Origin: JBOHHM01 sp050725495
GTDB taxonomy: Bacteria > Pseudomonadota > Gammaproteobacteria > Burkholderiales > Burkholderiaceae_C
Length of the DNA: 6,855 bases
NCBI GenBank assembly: GCA_050725495.1
Contig: JBOHHM010000071.1
Location: forward strand, 1-6,855
Reading direction: 5' to 3'
Positions 5,902 to 6,855 of the stretch are shown piece by piece (position 1 is the first letter of the stretch; each line of letters opens with the position of its first letter). Under the pieces are notes generated by a model that had not been told where the DNA came from, made no database searches, and saw only the letters and a program-made list of their open reading frames with translations. A program made the translations under genes and the position numbers.

Positions 5902-5927
5902 GCGTGGGCACGCTTTTGTGCCCACGC
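5902..5927. repeat. Perfect 10-bp-stem palindrome after the methyltransferase (REP-like or terminator)
   Basis: GCGTGGGCAC (5902-5911) and GTGCCCACGC (5918-5927) pair perfectly around the loop GCTTTT, seven bases after the methyltransferase stop. No T-run follows on the plus strand, so it is not a textbook intrinsic terminator. GTGGGCA/TGCCCAC palindromes of this kind recur between genes in many betaproteobacteria (recalled, not checked). It could still end or stabilise the transcript. Confidence 0.65.
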
Positions 5928-6234
5928 GGACAATCACAATGACGTTGGCAAATGCAAGTTGCTTGGGCGTGGATGTTTGCCTATATTGCGCACGCTTGGC
6001 ACGATGAAGCCGTGCTTAACATCAGTTACTAACACCTTTTTGAAAAGAAAAAACCGCGGTGAGAGTTACCTCAATGCGGGTTCGCATTACGCCGTTTGCC
6101 TCAAATTTTCAACACGATAACTTAACCCCAGGCCTCTCGGCCGCGGGATTTTTCGTAAAAACGGGGAGCCGTACCTCGAAGGCGGCATTCCCCATATCGA
6201 AATGCTGCGCCCAATTTAGCTCAAGGAGTTAGCG
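5928..6234. other. Intergenic stretch without a supportable gene
   Basis: No frame longer than a few dozen codons has coding character here. Visible structures are an imperfect hairpin at 6163-6193 (GGGGA with TCCCC outside, CCG with CGG inside), a small GGCC-TCTC-GGCC palindrome near 6131-6142, and AT-rich patches around 6030-6055 and 6100-6125 that could hold a promoter for the dehydrogenase. None gives a convincing -35/-10 pair. Composition is intermediate between the methyltransferase and the GC-rich flanks. Confidence 0.5.
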
Positions 6235-6855
6235 ATGATCACGAATTTCAAAGGCAAAACAGCCGTGCTGACCGGCGCGGGCTCCGGCTTTGGCTTGGAG
6301 TGCGCCCGCTTGGGGGGGCGACGCTGGGCATGAATCTGGTGCTGGTCGATGTGCAGCAGGACGCCCTCAACCAGGCCAGCGCAGAGCTGAGGGCCGCGGG
6401 CGCCCAGGTGCTGTCTTTTAAGCTCGACGTATCGAGTGCCGAGCAGATGCAGGCCATGAGTCAGGCCGTGTTAGCGCGCTTTGGCGCACCGCACTTTGTC
6501 TTCAACAACGCCGGTATCGGCTCAGGCGGCCTGGTCTGGGAGAACTCGGTCAAGGACTGGGAATGGGTGCTGGGCGTCAACGTCTGGGGCGTGATCCACG
6601 GCGTGCGCTTGTTCACACCCATGATGCTGGAGGCCACCAAGAACGACCCGGCTTACCAGGGCCACATCGTCAACACCGCCAGCATGGCCGGCCTGCTGAC
6701 GCCGCCCAACATGGGCATCTACAACGTCAGCAAGCACGCCGTGGTTTCCCTGACCGAAACGCTGTACCAGGACCTGGCGCTGGTGACCGACCAGATCAGC
6801 GCCAGCGTGCTGTGCCCGTACTTCGTGCCCACCGGCATCAGCCAGAGTCAGCGCA
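6235..6855 (+). pseudogene. Short-chain dehydrogenase/reductase, frameshifted and cut by the window end
   Basis: This is an NAD(P)-dependent oxidoreductase of the classical SDR type; its substrate cannot be assigned. The ATG at 6235 has AAGGAG (6223-6228) six bases upstream. The first 26 or so codons give the Rossmann cofactor motif TGAGSGFG. The frame then breaks in a run of seven G's (6312-6318) and hits a stop at 6331-6333. The rest continues in another frame from about 6318: MNLVLVDVQQDAL, then the NNAG motif, the catalytic serine in NTASMAG, and the active-site YNVSK, open to the window edge. Five G's would restore the spacing usual in the family (ARLGATLGMNLVL) and eight would also restore the frame with one extra residue. 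The remainder shows no other damage, so a recent mutation, a phase-variable tract or a sequencing error are all possible. Confidence 0.85.

Overview
The window looks like chromosome from a GC-rich betaproteobacterium. A Comamonadaceae-type Burkholderiales is the best guess, based on codon use, the style of NrtA, NasT and TsaD, and the CCCTCCCCC/GGGGGAGGG palindromic repeat. That assignment comes from recognition of the families, not from a search.

Left third, minus strand, read right to left: nasT (2380 to 1748, ANTAR antiterminator), then a 305-base regulatory leader, then nrtA (1442 to 189, Tat-exported nitrate-binding protein), then the start of what is most likely nrtB (164 to 1, nitrate permease). 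The leader appears to hold a complete control cassette. In order of transcription it has an NtrC-like enhancer site, a near-perfect sigma-54 promoter (TGGCAC-N5-TTGC), two hairpins whose six-base loops both fit the A1/G4 ANTAR rule, and an intrinsic terminator with a U-tract just before the nrtA ribosome binding site. The natural reading is that nitrogen limitation starts the transcript through NtrC and sigma-54. Nitrate or nitrite, sensed through NasT and probably a NasS encoded elsewhere, then lets polymerase pass the terminator into the uptake operon. A GC-rich inverted-repeat element is read in frame inside the N-terminus of the putative NrtB.

Middle: tsaD (2423 to 3466, plus strand, tRNA t6A synthesis) diverges from nasT across only 42 bases. 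An IS1380-type insertion sequence of about 1.7 kb (3455 to 5167) with 12-bp perfect terminal inverted repeats abuts it. The left repeat supplies the last three codons and the stop codon of tsaD. The transposase (5071 to 3737, minus) looks intact and has a strong hairpin directly in front of its start codon.

Right: beyond the IS the composition becomes clearly richer in AT for about 1 kb. This stretch holds one gene, a five-helix membrane methyltransferase of the ICMT/PEMT type (5275 to 5895), followed by a perfect 10-bp-stem palindrome and 300 bases with no gene. At 6235 the sequence returns to GC-rich coding with a short-chain dehydrogenase/reductase. Its frame is broken in a run of seven G's, so it is either a pseudogene or a sequencing error, and it runs off the window end.

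No tRNA, rRNA or CRISPR array was seen.
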